A stretch of DNA of 64,000 bases from Oscillospiraceae bacterium. GTDB lineage: Bacteria; Bacillota; Clostridia; Oscillospirales; Oscillospiraceae. Position 1 is the stretch's first letter; every line of letters begins with the position of its first letter. The stretch covers positions 60,216 through 124,215 of the forward strand of contig CAJTGJ010000008.1 in the NCBI GenBank assembly GCA_910575695.1. Reading direction: 5' to 3'. A program made the position numbers and the translations under genes. The notes beneath the pieces are model-generated. The model was not told where the DNA came from. It saw only the letters and a program-made list of their open reading frames with translations, and made no database searches. Positions 49,636 through 56,022 of the stretch are shown here, piece by piece.

Positions 49636-51084
49636 ATGTATCTTTACAATTCCGCCACCCACAAAAAAGAGGAGTTCCGAACCCACACCCCCGGGCGGGT
49701 GGAGATGTACACCTGCGGCCCCACGGTGTACCACTTCGCCCACATCGGCAACCTGCGTTCCTACATCATGGAGGACGTGCTGGAGAAATTTCTGCGGTAC
49801 GAGGGGTATGACGTGAACCGCGTCATGAACATCACCGACGTGGGCCACCTGGCGTCGGACGCGGACACCGGGGAGGACAAGATGCTCAAGGGCGCCAAGC
49901 GGGAGAACAAGTCCGTGATGGATATCGCCAGGTTCTACACCGACGCCTTTTTTGACGACTGCGCCAAGCTGAACATCAAGACCCCCGACGTGGTACAGCC
50001 CGCCACGGGGCTGATCGGCGAGTTTATCCGGGTGGTGTCCGCCCTCATCGACAGGGGGTACGCCTATCTCGCCGGAGGCAACGTGTATTTCGACACCTCC
50101 AGGCTGGACCGTTATTACGTGTTCAACGACCACGATGAGGAGGATCTGGCGGTGGGCGTCCGGGAGGGCGTGGAGGAGGACGAGAACAAGCGGAACAAAA
50201 ACGACTTCGTTCTCTGGTTCACCAAGTCGAAGTTCGAGGACCAGGCGCTGAAATGGGATTCCCCCTGGGGGGTGGGCTATCCCGGCTGGCACATCGAGTG
50301 CTCCTGCATCTCCATGAAGTTCAACGGGGAATATCTGGACCTGCACTGCGGCGGGGTGGACAACGCCTTCCCCCACCACACCAACGAGATCGCCCAGTCC
50401 GAGGCGTATCTGGGCCATCCCTGGTGCGCCCAGTGGTTCCATGTCCACCATCTCAACACCAATTCCGGCAAGATGTCCAAGTCCAAGGGGGAGTTTCTGA
50501 CCGTCTCCCTGCTGGAGGAGAAGGGATATGACCCGCTGGCCTACCGCTTTTTCTGCCTGCAGAGCCACTACCGCAAGGGGCTGGTGTTTTCCTGGGAGAA
50601 CCTGGACAACGCGGCGGGGGCGTATAACAAATTGATCAAGCGGATCGCCGCCCTCACCAGGCTGGACGGGGCGGTGGACGAGGAAGCCGCCGCCCAGCTC
50701 AAGGAGCGGTTCCTCACCCAGGTGGGCAATGACCTGAACACCGCCCAGGGCATCACCTGCCTGTACGACGTGCTGAAGGCCCCGGTGAACGACGTGACCA
50801 AGCGGGCGGTGCTGGCCAGTTTTGACCAGGTGCTATCCCTGTCCCTGCTGGAAAAGGCGGCGGCCCTGCGGGAGAAGGAGGCCGCTCAGGCCAAAACCGC
50901 CGGGGCGGACGGCTTCACCATCCAGGGCGGGGGCGACCCGGAGATTGACGCCCTGGTGCTCCAGCGGGCGGAGGCCAAGAAGGCGAAAAACTTCGCTGAG
51001 GCTGACCGTATCCGGGAAGAGCTGAAGGGCCGGGGCATCGAGGTCACGGATGTGCCCGGCGGGGCGGTTTGGAAAAGGATATAA
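49636..51084 (+). CDS. cysS: Cysteinyl-tRNA synthetase
   Basis: 482 residues. Class I synthetase: YTCGPTVYHFAHIGNLRSY (zinc Cys and HIGN motif), VMNITDVGHLASD, WHIECSCISMKF and GGVDNAFPHHTNEIAQSEA (zinc ligands), KMSKSKGEF (KMSKS loop), and the helical C-terminal domain ending in IRVELKGRGIEV-type block RIREELKGRGIEVTDVPGG. Lies 17 bases after cysE, forming the classic T-box-regulated cysE-cysS operon. A strong terminator follows. Confidence 0.97.
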   Translation: MYLYNSATHKKEEFRTHTPGRVEMYTCGPTVYHFAHIGNLRSYIMEDVLEKFLRYEGYDVNRVMNITDVGHLASDADTGEDKMLKGAKRENKSVMDIARFYTDAFFDDCAKLNIKTPDVVQPATGLIGEFIRVVSALIDRGYAYLAGGNVYFDTSRLDRYYVFNDHDEEDLAVGVREGVEEDENKRNKNDFVLWFTKSKFEDQALKWDSPWGVGYPGWHIECSCISMKFNGEYLDLHCGGVDNAFPHHTNEIAQSEAYLGHPWCAQWFHVHHLNTNSGKMSKSKGEFLTVSLLEEKGYDPLAYRFFCLQSHYRKGLVFSWENLDNAAGAYNKLIKRIAALTRLDGAVDEEAAAQLKERFLTQVGNDLNTAQGITCLYDVLKAPVNDVTKRAVLASFDQVLSLSLLEKAAALREKEAAQAKTAGADGFTIQGGGDPEIDALVLQRAEAKKAKNFAEADRIREELKGRGIEVTDVPGGAVWKRI

Positions 51085-51109
51085 GCTGCGGCGAAAGAGC
51101 AAAGACGGC

Positions 51110-51147
51110 AAAAGGCAGGGCCTCCCGCCGGGAGGCCCTGCCTTTTT
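51110..51147 (+). terminator. Terminator of cysE-cysS
   Basis: Perfect 17-bp stem 51110-51126 with 51130-51146, loop GCC, ending in five T. It can also act for the converging minus-strand gene. Confidence 0.92.
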
Positions 51148-51154
51148 GTCCGGA

Positions 51155-51463
51155 TTATCCCTTCTTTTCGGTGGTGAACCGCCCCTCCTGCTGGGCCAGC
51201 ACCTTGAGGCATTTGGCCTCAGCGCTTTTTTTGGCCTGCTTGTGGAACACCGCCATCAGGGCGAAGCCCACAACCGCCAAAACGGCGCTGGCCGCCACAG
51301 CCGTGGGGCCGTAGTCCTCCATAAAGGCGAGGATCACGCCGAGTATCCCAAACAGGCCGAAGCCGGAGCAGAGATCCCCCAGAAAATGGACAAAGGAAGG
51401 CCCTTTGAGGGTCTTGCCCGTGGGGTCCTTATAGATTGTGTAGTTTACACGGTATCTTGCCAC
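51155..51463 (-). CDS. Small membrane protein, unknown
   Basis: About 102 residues: VARYRVNYTIYKDPTGKTLKG, then two hydrophobic helices (GDLCSGFGLFGILGVILAFM and TAVAASAVLAVVGFALMAVF) and a basic/amphipathic tail HKQAKKSAEAKCLKVLAQQEG. The start is uncertain; GTG 51463, eight bases after AAGGGGG, is preferred, GTG 51472 is possible, and the frame stays open upstream to 51667 over what looks like a leader region. No function recognised. Confidence 0.55.
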   Translation of the reverse strand: MARYRVNYTIYKDPTGKTLKGPSFVHFLGDLCSGFGLFGILGVILAFMEDYGPTAVAASAVLAVVGFALMAVFHKQAKKSAEAKCLKVLAQQEGRFTTEKKG

Positions 51464-51533
51464 ATCCAACACCCCCTTTCCCGGTCTCCAGTGGAAAAAT
51501 GCCTTCACCGCAGCCGTCCCCATGGGCCGGGTG

Positions 51534-51570
51534 AAAACAAAAACGCTGTGCAGGATAGACCCACACAGCG
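51534..51570 (-). terminator. Minus-strand terminator hairpin upstream of the small membrane gene
   Basis: Stem CGCTGTG/CACAGCG (51544-51550 with 51564-51570); reading on the minus strand it is followed by TTTTTGTTTT. It lies about 70 bases before the start of the gene at 51463, so it may be an attenuator in its leader, or end an antisense transcript. Confidence 0.6.
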
Positions 51571-51631
51571 TAAGAAGCAAAAAAGCTCTCAGGTACACGT
51601 GCACACAAAACACAACGGCAAAACCCACCCC

Positions 51632-51660
51632 TTGCGTGATAGACTGGAATGACGTATAAT
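51632..51660 (+). promoter_or_regulatory. Promoter of candidate small RNA 1
   Basis: TTGCGT (51632-51637), 17-bp spacer, TATAAT (51655-51660). Confidence 0.7.
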
Positions 51661-51665
51661 GTTTC

Positions 51666-51763
51666 ATGCGGTGCGGCCAAATGGCCGTTGTGTAGGTGGT
51701 GTCAGCACCTGCTCAGGCCCATGGGTGCTGGTAACGCCTGCGGGCTGCCGCATTTTTGTTTTT
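51666..51763 (+). ncRNA. Candidate small RNA 1, highly structured
   Basis: About 98 bases with its own promoter and a T-rich end (TTTTTGTTTTT, 51753-51763). The predicted 5' end ATGCGG (51666-51671) can pair with CCGCAT (51748-51753) and close the molecule. Inside are CGGCC/GGCCG (51674-51687) and CAGCACC/GGTGCTG (51703-51730). A competing hairpin AGGTG/CACCT (51694-51710) and a terminator stem TGCGG/CCGCA (51739-51752) use the same bases, so the RNA could switch folds. No coding potential; I do not recognise the family (not SRP, 6S, tmRNA or a known riboswitch by motif). Confidence 0.6.
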
Positions 51764-51836
51764 CCGCGTCAATTATAGCAGGAAATCCCGGGCAGCGCAA
51801 GAGCGAAAACTTGCCCGATTTCTTTCAAAAAAAACC

Positions 51837-51865
51837 TTGACATTTCAGTTAGCGTGTGCTATCTT
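51837..51865 (+). promoter_or_regulatory. Promoter of candidate small RNA 2
   Basis: TTGACA (51837-51842), 17-bp spacer, TATCTT (51860-51865). Confidence 0.7.
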
Positions 51866-51871
51866 AGTATC

Positions 51872-51967
51872 AGTTAGCAGAAGCAAACTGCTGCTCAATC
51901 TACTACTCCTCCAATGTTTCGAACCAAGAGAAAGTCCGCGCCTCGGCGCGGGCTTTCCCTTTTTTTG
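51872..51967 (+). ncRNA. Candidate small RNA 2 with a CU-rich anti-Shine-Dalgarno stretch
   Basis: About 95 bases between a good promoter and a clear intrinsic terminator (GAAAGTCCGCGC/GCGCGGGCTTTC at 51930-51957, then TTTTTTT). A 5' hairpin AGCAG/CTGCT (51876-51892) is followed by an unpaired CU-rich segment containing CTCCTCC (51906-51912), the complement of the GGAGG ribosome site. This layout is that of trans-acting small RNAs that block translation starts in Firmicutes. There is no ORF. Targets unknown. Confidence 0.6.
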
Positions 51968-51988
51968 TTGAAAGGCGCGAAAAAAACC

Positions 51989-52017
51989 TTGACAACTGGG
52001 CACAGTGCCGCTATAAT
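51989..52017 (+). promoter_or_regulatory. Consensus promoter of tRNA-Val
   Basis: Perfect TTGACA (51989-51994), 17-bp spacer, TATAAT (52012-52017), ending about 20 bases before the tRNA. Confidence 0.93.
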
Positions 52018-52037
52018 ATAATTCGTTCAGCAGAAAC

Positions 52038-52114
52038 GGACGATTAGCTCAGTTGGTATGAGCATCCGCTTGACGTGCGGGAGGTCACAAGTTCGAGTCT
52101 TGTATCGTCCACCA
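52038..52114 (+). tRNA. tRNA-Val(GAC)
   Basis: Cloverleaf with acceptor stem GGACGAT/ATCGTCC, D-loop TAGCTCAGTTGGTATGAGC, anticodon loop TTGACGT (anticodon GAC, reading GUC/GUU), T-arm with GTTCGAGTC, and an encoded CCA end. 77 bases including CCA. Confidence 0.97.
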
Positions 52115-52118
52115 GCCG

Positions 52119-52156
52119 AAACCCCTTGAACCACAACGGTTTGAGGGGTTTTGTTT
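52119..52156 (+). terminator. Terminator after tRNA-Val
   Basis: 14-bp stem (52119-52132 with 52138-52151, two G-U pairs), loop ACAAC, then TTTTGTTTT. Confidence 0.85.
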
Positions 52157-52557
52157 TATGGTGCGTTCTGGTTTATCAGTCACGCGTAAGTAACCATAAA
52201 AAAGGAGGGGACACCCCCTCCTTTTTACGTTCCGTCCAATTTTCGTATCATTGGTATAGGCTCTGCGGCTAACGACCTGGAGCGCGTTCATGAAATCATC
52301 CATGATAGCCCAGACCGTTGCCGGATCTTTCCCAGATACAGCCCCGAGAGCCTGTTCAAAAGCTTCAAATAAGGAGAGCAATGAGAGCAAAAGCGAGCAC
52401 CTGAGCAGAAGCAGCGAGCTTGCGCTCACAGTTTTTCCAAAGACTGCGGAATTTGTCGAATCAGCCGAAAAGGCGCTCTGCCACCCATCGGCGCGGCAGC
52501 ACAACAAACTTGTGTAGTTCGCTGCGCTTTACTACACTTCGCTGGCGCTCCCCTTTC
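52157..52557. other. Region after tRNA-Val without recognised gene
   Basis: About 400 bases. It contains a second terminator-like palindrome, GGAGGGG/CCCCTCC with flanking A5/T5 (52198-52226). A minus-strand frame here reads ALGAVSGKDPATVWAIMDDF and then runs into the tRNA, so it is at best a gene remnant; it is not listed as a CDS. Position next to a tRNA 3' end is typical for integrated-element scars, but no direct repeat of the tRNA end was seen in the window. Confidence 0.4.
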
Positions 52558-53184
52558 TCATACATGGTCCGTCCCCATATCGACTGATGCAAGAATCAAC
52601 TCCACACAGCGGTCGATCCCCAGCTTGCTGCTGTTCAGGCAAAGATCATAATTTGCCGCCATTCCCCACGCCTGATCGGTGATATGCCTGTAATAGCTGG
52701 AACGCTTTTTGTCCCGCTCCTTCACATGGCTTCTGGCAGCGTCAACGGCAACCCCATGCTCCGCGATGACACGGCTGGCCCGGTCAGGCAGCGCACCGGT
52801 GATAAAAACGTGGAAGCAGTCCTCCCGCCCTTGCAGGATGTAGTCGGCGCACCGTCCCACGATAACGCAGGAACCTTTATCTGCCAGCTCCTTGATCAGC
52901 TCGGTCTGATAGGCGTTGATCTGATCCGGCAGGGACATATTCCCCCTCTGATTGGCGTTATAGGCCGAGTAGCCCCGGGATGAAACGCTGGTGAACAGGC
53001 TGCTGGCGGAGGAGTATTCCCCCTCCCGACCCACCGTCTCGGCGGACAGCCCGCTGCGCTCCGCCACGATCTGCACCAGCTTCTTGTCATAGAAGGGAAT
53101 GCCCAGCCGTTCCGCCGCGGTTTTCCCGATGGTATGGCCTCCGCTGCCGCACTGACGGCCTATGGTAATGATACATTTTTTCAT
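52558..53184 (-). CDS. Cytidylate kinase-like family protein
   Basis: 208 residues. MKKCIITIGRQCGSGGHTIGKTAAERLGIPFYDKKLVQIVAERSG is the P-loop start of the AAK6/cytidylate-kinase-like group; CVIVGRCADYILQGRED and VFITGALPDRASRVI follow, with KKRSSYYRHITDQAWGMAANYDLCLNSSKLGID near the end. These proteins resemble Cmk but are usually accessory; true CMP kinase activity is not assured. It begins just after the stop of the flavodoxin-MATE fusion ORF; such genes often neighbour MATE transporters, which fits the fragment found there. Confidence 0.82.
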   Translation of the reverse strand: MKKCIITIGRQCGSGGHTIGKTAAERLGIPFYDKKLVQIVAERSGLSAETVGREGEYSSASSLFTSVSSRGYSAYNANQRGNMSLPDQINAYQTELIKELADKGSCVIVGRCADYILQGREDCFHVFITGALPDRASRVIAEHGVAVDAARSHVKERDKKRSSYYRHITDQAWGMAANYDLCLNSSKLGIDRCVELILASVDMGTDHV

Positions 53185-53191
53185 TGTTTTG

Positions 53192-53965
53192 CTACCTCTT
53201 TTCCAAAAATCTTCTTCCAAGATAACCATAAGGGGACGTTGTGCCATAGGAAACCAGCAGATTGTTGGTAACGGCAATGACAAATACAGAGGCGATCTGA
53301 GAGATGAGGCTGGATACGCCCAGGGAAGCAAGCCGCCTGGCAATTTGTGGCCTCGGAATAAAATATTCCCGTTTCAGCTTGATGGTTTTAAACCGGAACA
53401 GACAGACGGCAAAAAAGGCCGCATTCAAAATCTGCCCCAGGATGGTGGCCCTAGCGGCACCTTTGACTCCCCACTGGCACACAAAAATGAAGCGGCGCAG
53501 TTCCCGGAGGTCGTCTGTATCCGGGTGATTCATCGAATGCTGGAACGCCTCCAGCATGATCCTGGCCCGCTGGTTTTCCGGGTTTTCGTCCAGGGCGGTC
53601 TGTACTGTCTCCATTACGCTGTCCGGAATCTGTCCTGGGCAGAAAAACATTCCGCGATAGTCGCATTCATCCGGTATGAAGGGGAGTAGGTTGTATTCGA
53701 TGCTGTCCTTGCTCTCGTGGAGCGCCATGCCGCAGGTGACACAGCAGAGGATGGTTTTCCCCTCCAGATTTTCCAGCACATCCATGATCTTCAGCGGGAT
53801 CGCGGCCTGCGTGATTTCAAAGACGAGCAGGTATACGTCCGCATCGTACGAAATCTCCTGCCAGTTCAAATCCACAAGCTCCGCGCCGGCCAGGATGGCC
53901 TGAATTTCATCCGCCAGAACTCCGGCGTTTCCATATACGTTTAAGTACGCGATCTGATATTCCAC
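53192..53965 (-). CDS. Chimeric ORF: flavodoxin-like (BilS-type) domain fused to MATE fragment
   Basis: 257 residues in one frame. Residues 1-about 165 form a flavodoxin-like domain (IAYLNVYGNAGVLADEIQ, DADVYLLVFEI, GKTILCCVTCGM, GMFFCPGQIPDSVMETVQ, HPDTDDLRELRRF), similar to the BilS component associated with bilirubin reductase. From about residue 170 (GVKGAARATILGQILNAAFF) to the end the sequence is an internal piece of a MATE multidrug exporter (YFIPRPQIARRLASLGVSSL, VIAVTNNLLVSYGTTSPYG), cut off at both ends. A deletion fusing two genes is the simplest reading. Start GTG 53965 follows AGGAGG. Confidence 0.6.
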   Translation of the reverse strand: MEYQIAYLNVYGNAGVLADEIQAILAGAELVDLNWQEISYDADVYLLVFEITQAAIPLKIMDVLENLEGKTILCCVTCGMALHESKDSIEYNLLPFIPDECDYRGMFFCPGQIPDSVMETVQTALDENPENQRARIMLEAFQHSMNHPDTDDLRELRRFIFVCQWGVKGAARATILGQILNAAFFAVCLFRFKTIKLKREYFIPRPQIARRLASLGVSSLISQIASVFVIAVTNNLLVSYGTTSPYGYLGRRFLEKR

Positions 53966-54176
53966 TTACAGTTGCCTCCTCAGAGTTTTTTGTTGTATAT
54001 TGTCAAGGATCGTCCTCAGGACGCTTTCGATCCCTTCCAAACGGTGTTCGGGTATTTCCTGCACAAGACAGCCGTTCAGATTTTCGATGTAATCCGTTAC
54101 GATCCCCTGGGCTGCATAGGCCTTGGGCGTCAGAACGATATGTTTTTTTGCGATTATCGTCTTTATCCATTTTCAT
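53966..54176 (-). pseudogene. MarR-family (BilQ-like) regulator remnant, frameshifted
   Basis: Reading towards the TAA at 53968-53966, the frame gives KKHIVLTPKAYAAQGIVTDY and then ENLNGCLVQEIPEHRLEGIE and RTILDNIQ, the winged-helix tail and dimer helix of a MarR protein. Just before KKH a run of seven A shifts the frame: with six A the preceding codons would read PMKMDKDDNRKK, a perfect MarR wing. The 5' part is replaced by the LysR fragment at about 54176. The remnant directly precedes the flavodoxin-like gene. Confidence 0.6.
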
Positions 54177-54949
54177 TGGAGGAGGAGCTGAACACGCAGC
54201 TGTTTAAACGCACCACGCGGTCGGTAGAGATCACCCAGGAAGGGCTGATCTTTTTGAACGACGCAAAAAATGTACTGAATATCATCACGCTGGCCAAAAA
54301 AAGGTTTGAGGAGCCGGTTGTAGATGAGCGGCAGTTCTTTTCCATCGGCTGCCACAGCAGCAATGAATTGCACCTGCTGCCCGAGGTACTGCGGCAAATG
54401 GCAGATTTCTGCCCCATGCTGTATCCTGTGTTTCAGGTTGTGCCGTTCCAGCACTTGTACCAACTGCTGGACGAGGAAGCGGTCGATGTGATCATCGCGT
54501 TTCAGGAAAAGGGCTCAAAGAAAACAGATGGCATTTACAAGGAACTGGTGCAGGTCCGTATTACCGGCGTTTTGCCCGCCACTCATGCGCTGGCAGAAAG
54601 GGAGCTGCTGGATGAGGACGATCTCCGAACCCAGCGGCTGCTGCTGCTGGACCCGCAGAGATGTCCCGACCGTTTGAACGCGGTCCAGCATGGTTTGGCA
54701 GCAGAAAGGGCTGTTTCGGATCTGCTGATGTGCGGTTCAGCAGATGCCTGCGTCACGCTGGCCAAAGCCGGCTTTGGGATTGCCGTCCAGCCCGATTTTC
54801 CGTCCCTGCGGGACCCCGCCCTGGCCTACATTCCAATCAAGGATGTGGAGCCGCTGTCCTATGGGGCATATTACAAGAGCATAACGGGAAAGCCGCTGCT
54901 GAAAGCCTTTCTCCAGGTATGCAAGGAGTATTTTTCTTCCATGGATTAA
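54177..54949 (+). pseudogene. LysR-type regulator lacking its DNA-binding domain
   Basis: About 257 codons, beginning in LEEELNTQLFKRTTRSVEITQEGLIFLNDAKNVLN, the second half of the LysR winged helix and linker helix, followed by a complete effector domain (FSIGCHSSNELHLLPEVLRQM, DVIIAFQEKG, ITGVLPATHALAER, LLMCGSADACVTLAKAGFGIAVQP). The first 30-35 residues with the recognition helix are missing; upstream, the frame stays open only because it reads the MarR remnant antisense. Junction near 54176. It cannot bind DNA as a LysR protein would. Confidence 0.7.
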
Positions 54950-54952
54950 CGG

Positions 54953-54999
54953 ATCAGGCAGAAGGGATCGCCGGATTTTGGCGGTCCCTTCTGCCTGAT
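54953..54999 (+). terminator. Long hairpin after the LysR fragment
   Basis: Twenty-base-pair stem (54953-54972 with 54980-54999) with a G-T closing position and loop GGATTTT, four bases after the stop; a T5 run follows about 10 bases later. Confidence 0.7.
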
Positions 55000-55326
55000 T
55001 GATAGAATATTTTTATAAGTTGTTAAAAAACGAAAACAATAAATTGGCACTCTTGTGCTGACAGTGCCGCGCTTCCTTTGAAAAGCCCCGGCGCCGCTGA
55101 ACAGCGATGCCGGGGCCATGGTTCAATTTCATGCGGAATGGAGGTTTTGCTGCGGATGGAAAAATAACCAGGCCCCCAGGACCGGACAGCAGCTGGATGG
55201 GTTAGGGGGACGCGGGAGGAAACGCAAAGATTTTTGATAAAAAGAACAGTCTCCTGATATATATTAACCGCACAAATTGATAAAGTATGGGCACGGGAAC
55301 TATTTCGGAAATGGATGGGACCAATC
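55000..55326. other. Intergenic region before the YesL-family gene
   Basis: No gene seen. A hairpin CCCCGGC/GCCGGGG lies at about 55086-55116. A possible promoter for the downstream operon is TTGATA (55234-55239), 18-bp spacer, TATATA (55258-55263); a second TTGATA at 55277-55282 with TATTTC 18 bp on is weaker. Confidence 0.4.
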
Positions 55327-55974
55327 ATGAAAAGGACGCCTCAATCTTCCATGGGCAGCGAGCTGATCCAGCGCTTTTCCAACCTTCTGGTCAGACTGCT
55401 GGCATTGAATTTCCTGACACTGGTTTTCTGCATCCCCGTGATCACGGCGGGGGCGTCGCTCACCGCGATGCACGACTGTCTGCTCAAGGTGCTCCGCCGG
55501 ACCGACGACCAGGTCGGCAAGCAGTTCCTGCGGTCCTTCCGCAGCAATCTGAAGCAAGCCACCCTGCTGTGGCTTCCCTTCCTGCTGATCTTCTCGGCCG
55601 CGCTGGTCAACACCGTGATCCTGCTGGCGGCGCCGGACACCCTGGCGGATTGGGTGGTGGTCCCGGCGGCAGCGGCGGCGATTACCGCGTTCCTTCTGTT
55701 CCAGTTTGTCATGCCCATGCAGGCGCATTTTGAAAACACGCCGCTGAACATCCTGCGTTCCGCCGCCATCCTTGCCGTGGCCTACCTTCCCAGGACGGTC
55801 CTCATGGCGGTTTTGTGGATAGTCCCCGTGGCGTTGTTCTGGAATGTCACCCTGTCGTGGTCCTTGATTGCACTGTTCGGCCTGTCTGTGCCGGGCTACC
55901 TGTGCGCGAGGCTCTACGATCCGATTTTCCGCAGGCTGGAGGAAAACCAGGAGCAGGAAGGGATCGAGCAATAA
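55327..55974 (+). CDS. YesL-family (DUF624) membrane protein
   Basis: 215 residues with four to five membrane helices. DUF624 pattern: LLALNFLTLVFCIPVITAGASLTAMHDCLLKVLRRTDDQVGKQFLRSFRSNLKQATLLWL and the tail GYLCARLYDPIFRRLEENQ. Such genes lie almost always in carbohydrate ABC-transporter loci and probably assist the transporter or sense its state; no activity is known. ATG 55315, four codons upstream, is an alternative start; neither has a strong ribosome site. The glycosidase gene starts 49 bases downstream. Confidence 0.85.
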   Translation: MKRTPQSSMGSELIQRFSNLLVRLLALNFLTLVFCIPVITAGASLTAMHDCLLKVLRRTDDQVGKQFLRSFRSNLKQATLLWLPFLLIFSAALVNTVILLAAPDTLADWVVVPAAAAAITAFLLFQFVMPMQAHFENTPLNILRSAAILAVAYLPRTVLMAVLWIVPVALFWNVTLSWSLIALFGLSVPGYLCARLYDPIFRRLEENQEQEGIEQ

Positions 55975-56022
55975 ATTCCGTCCAAGATGAAATCCATTGG
56001 AAACTGAAAGGGGAAAGGGAAT

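Noticed and set aside
51666..51763. SRP RNA (4.5S) or 6S RNA
   Set aside because: The SRP GGAAG tetraloop/AGCAGCC motif is absent, and the length and fold do not fit 6S RNA.
52085..52507. 140-codon minus frame after tRNA-Val
   Set aside because: Runs into the tRNA antisense and has no start signal; at most a remnant, so not listed as a CDS.
53972..54176. N-terminal extension of the LysR ORF
   Set aside because: Reads the MarR remnant in antisense; it contains no helix-turn-helix, so it is not the true LysR N-terminus.
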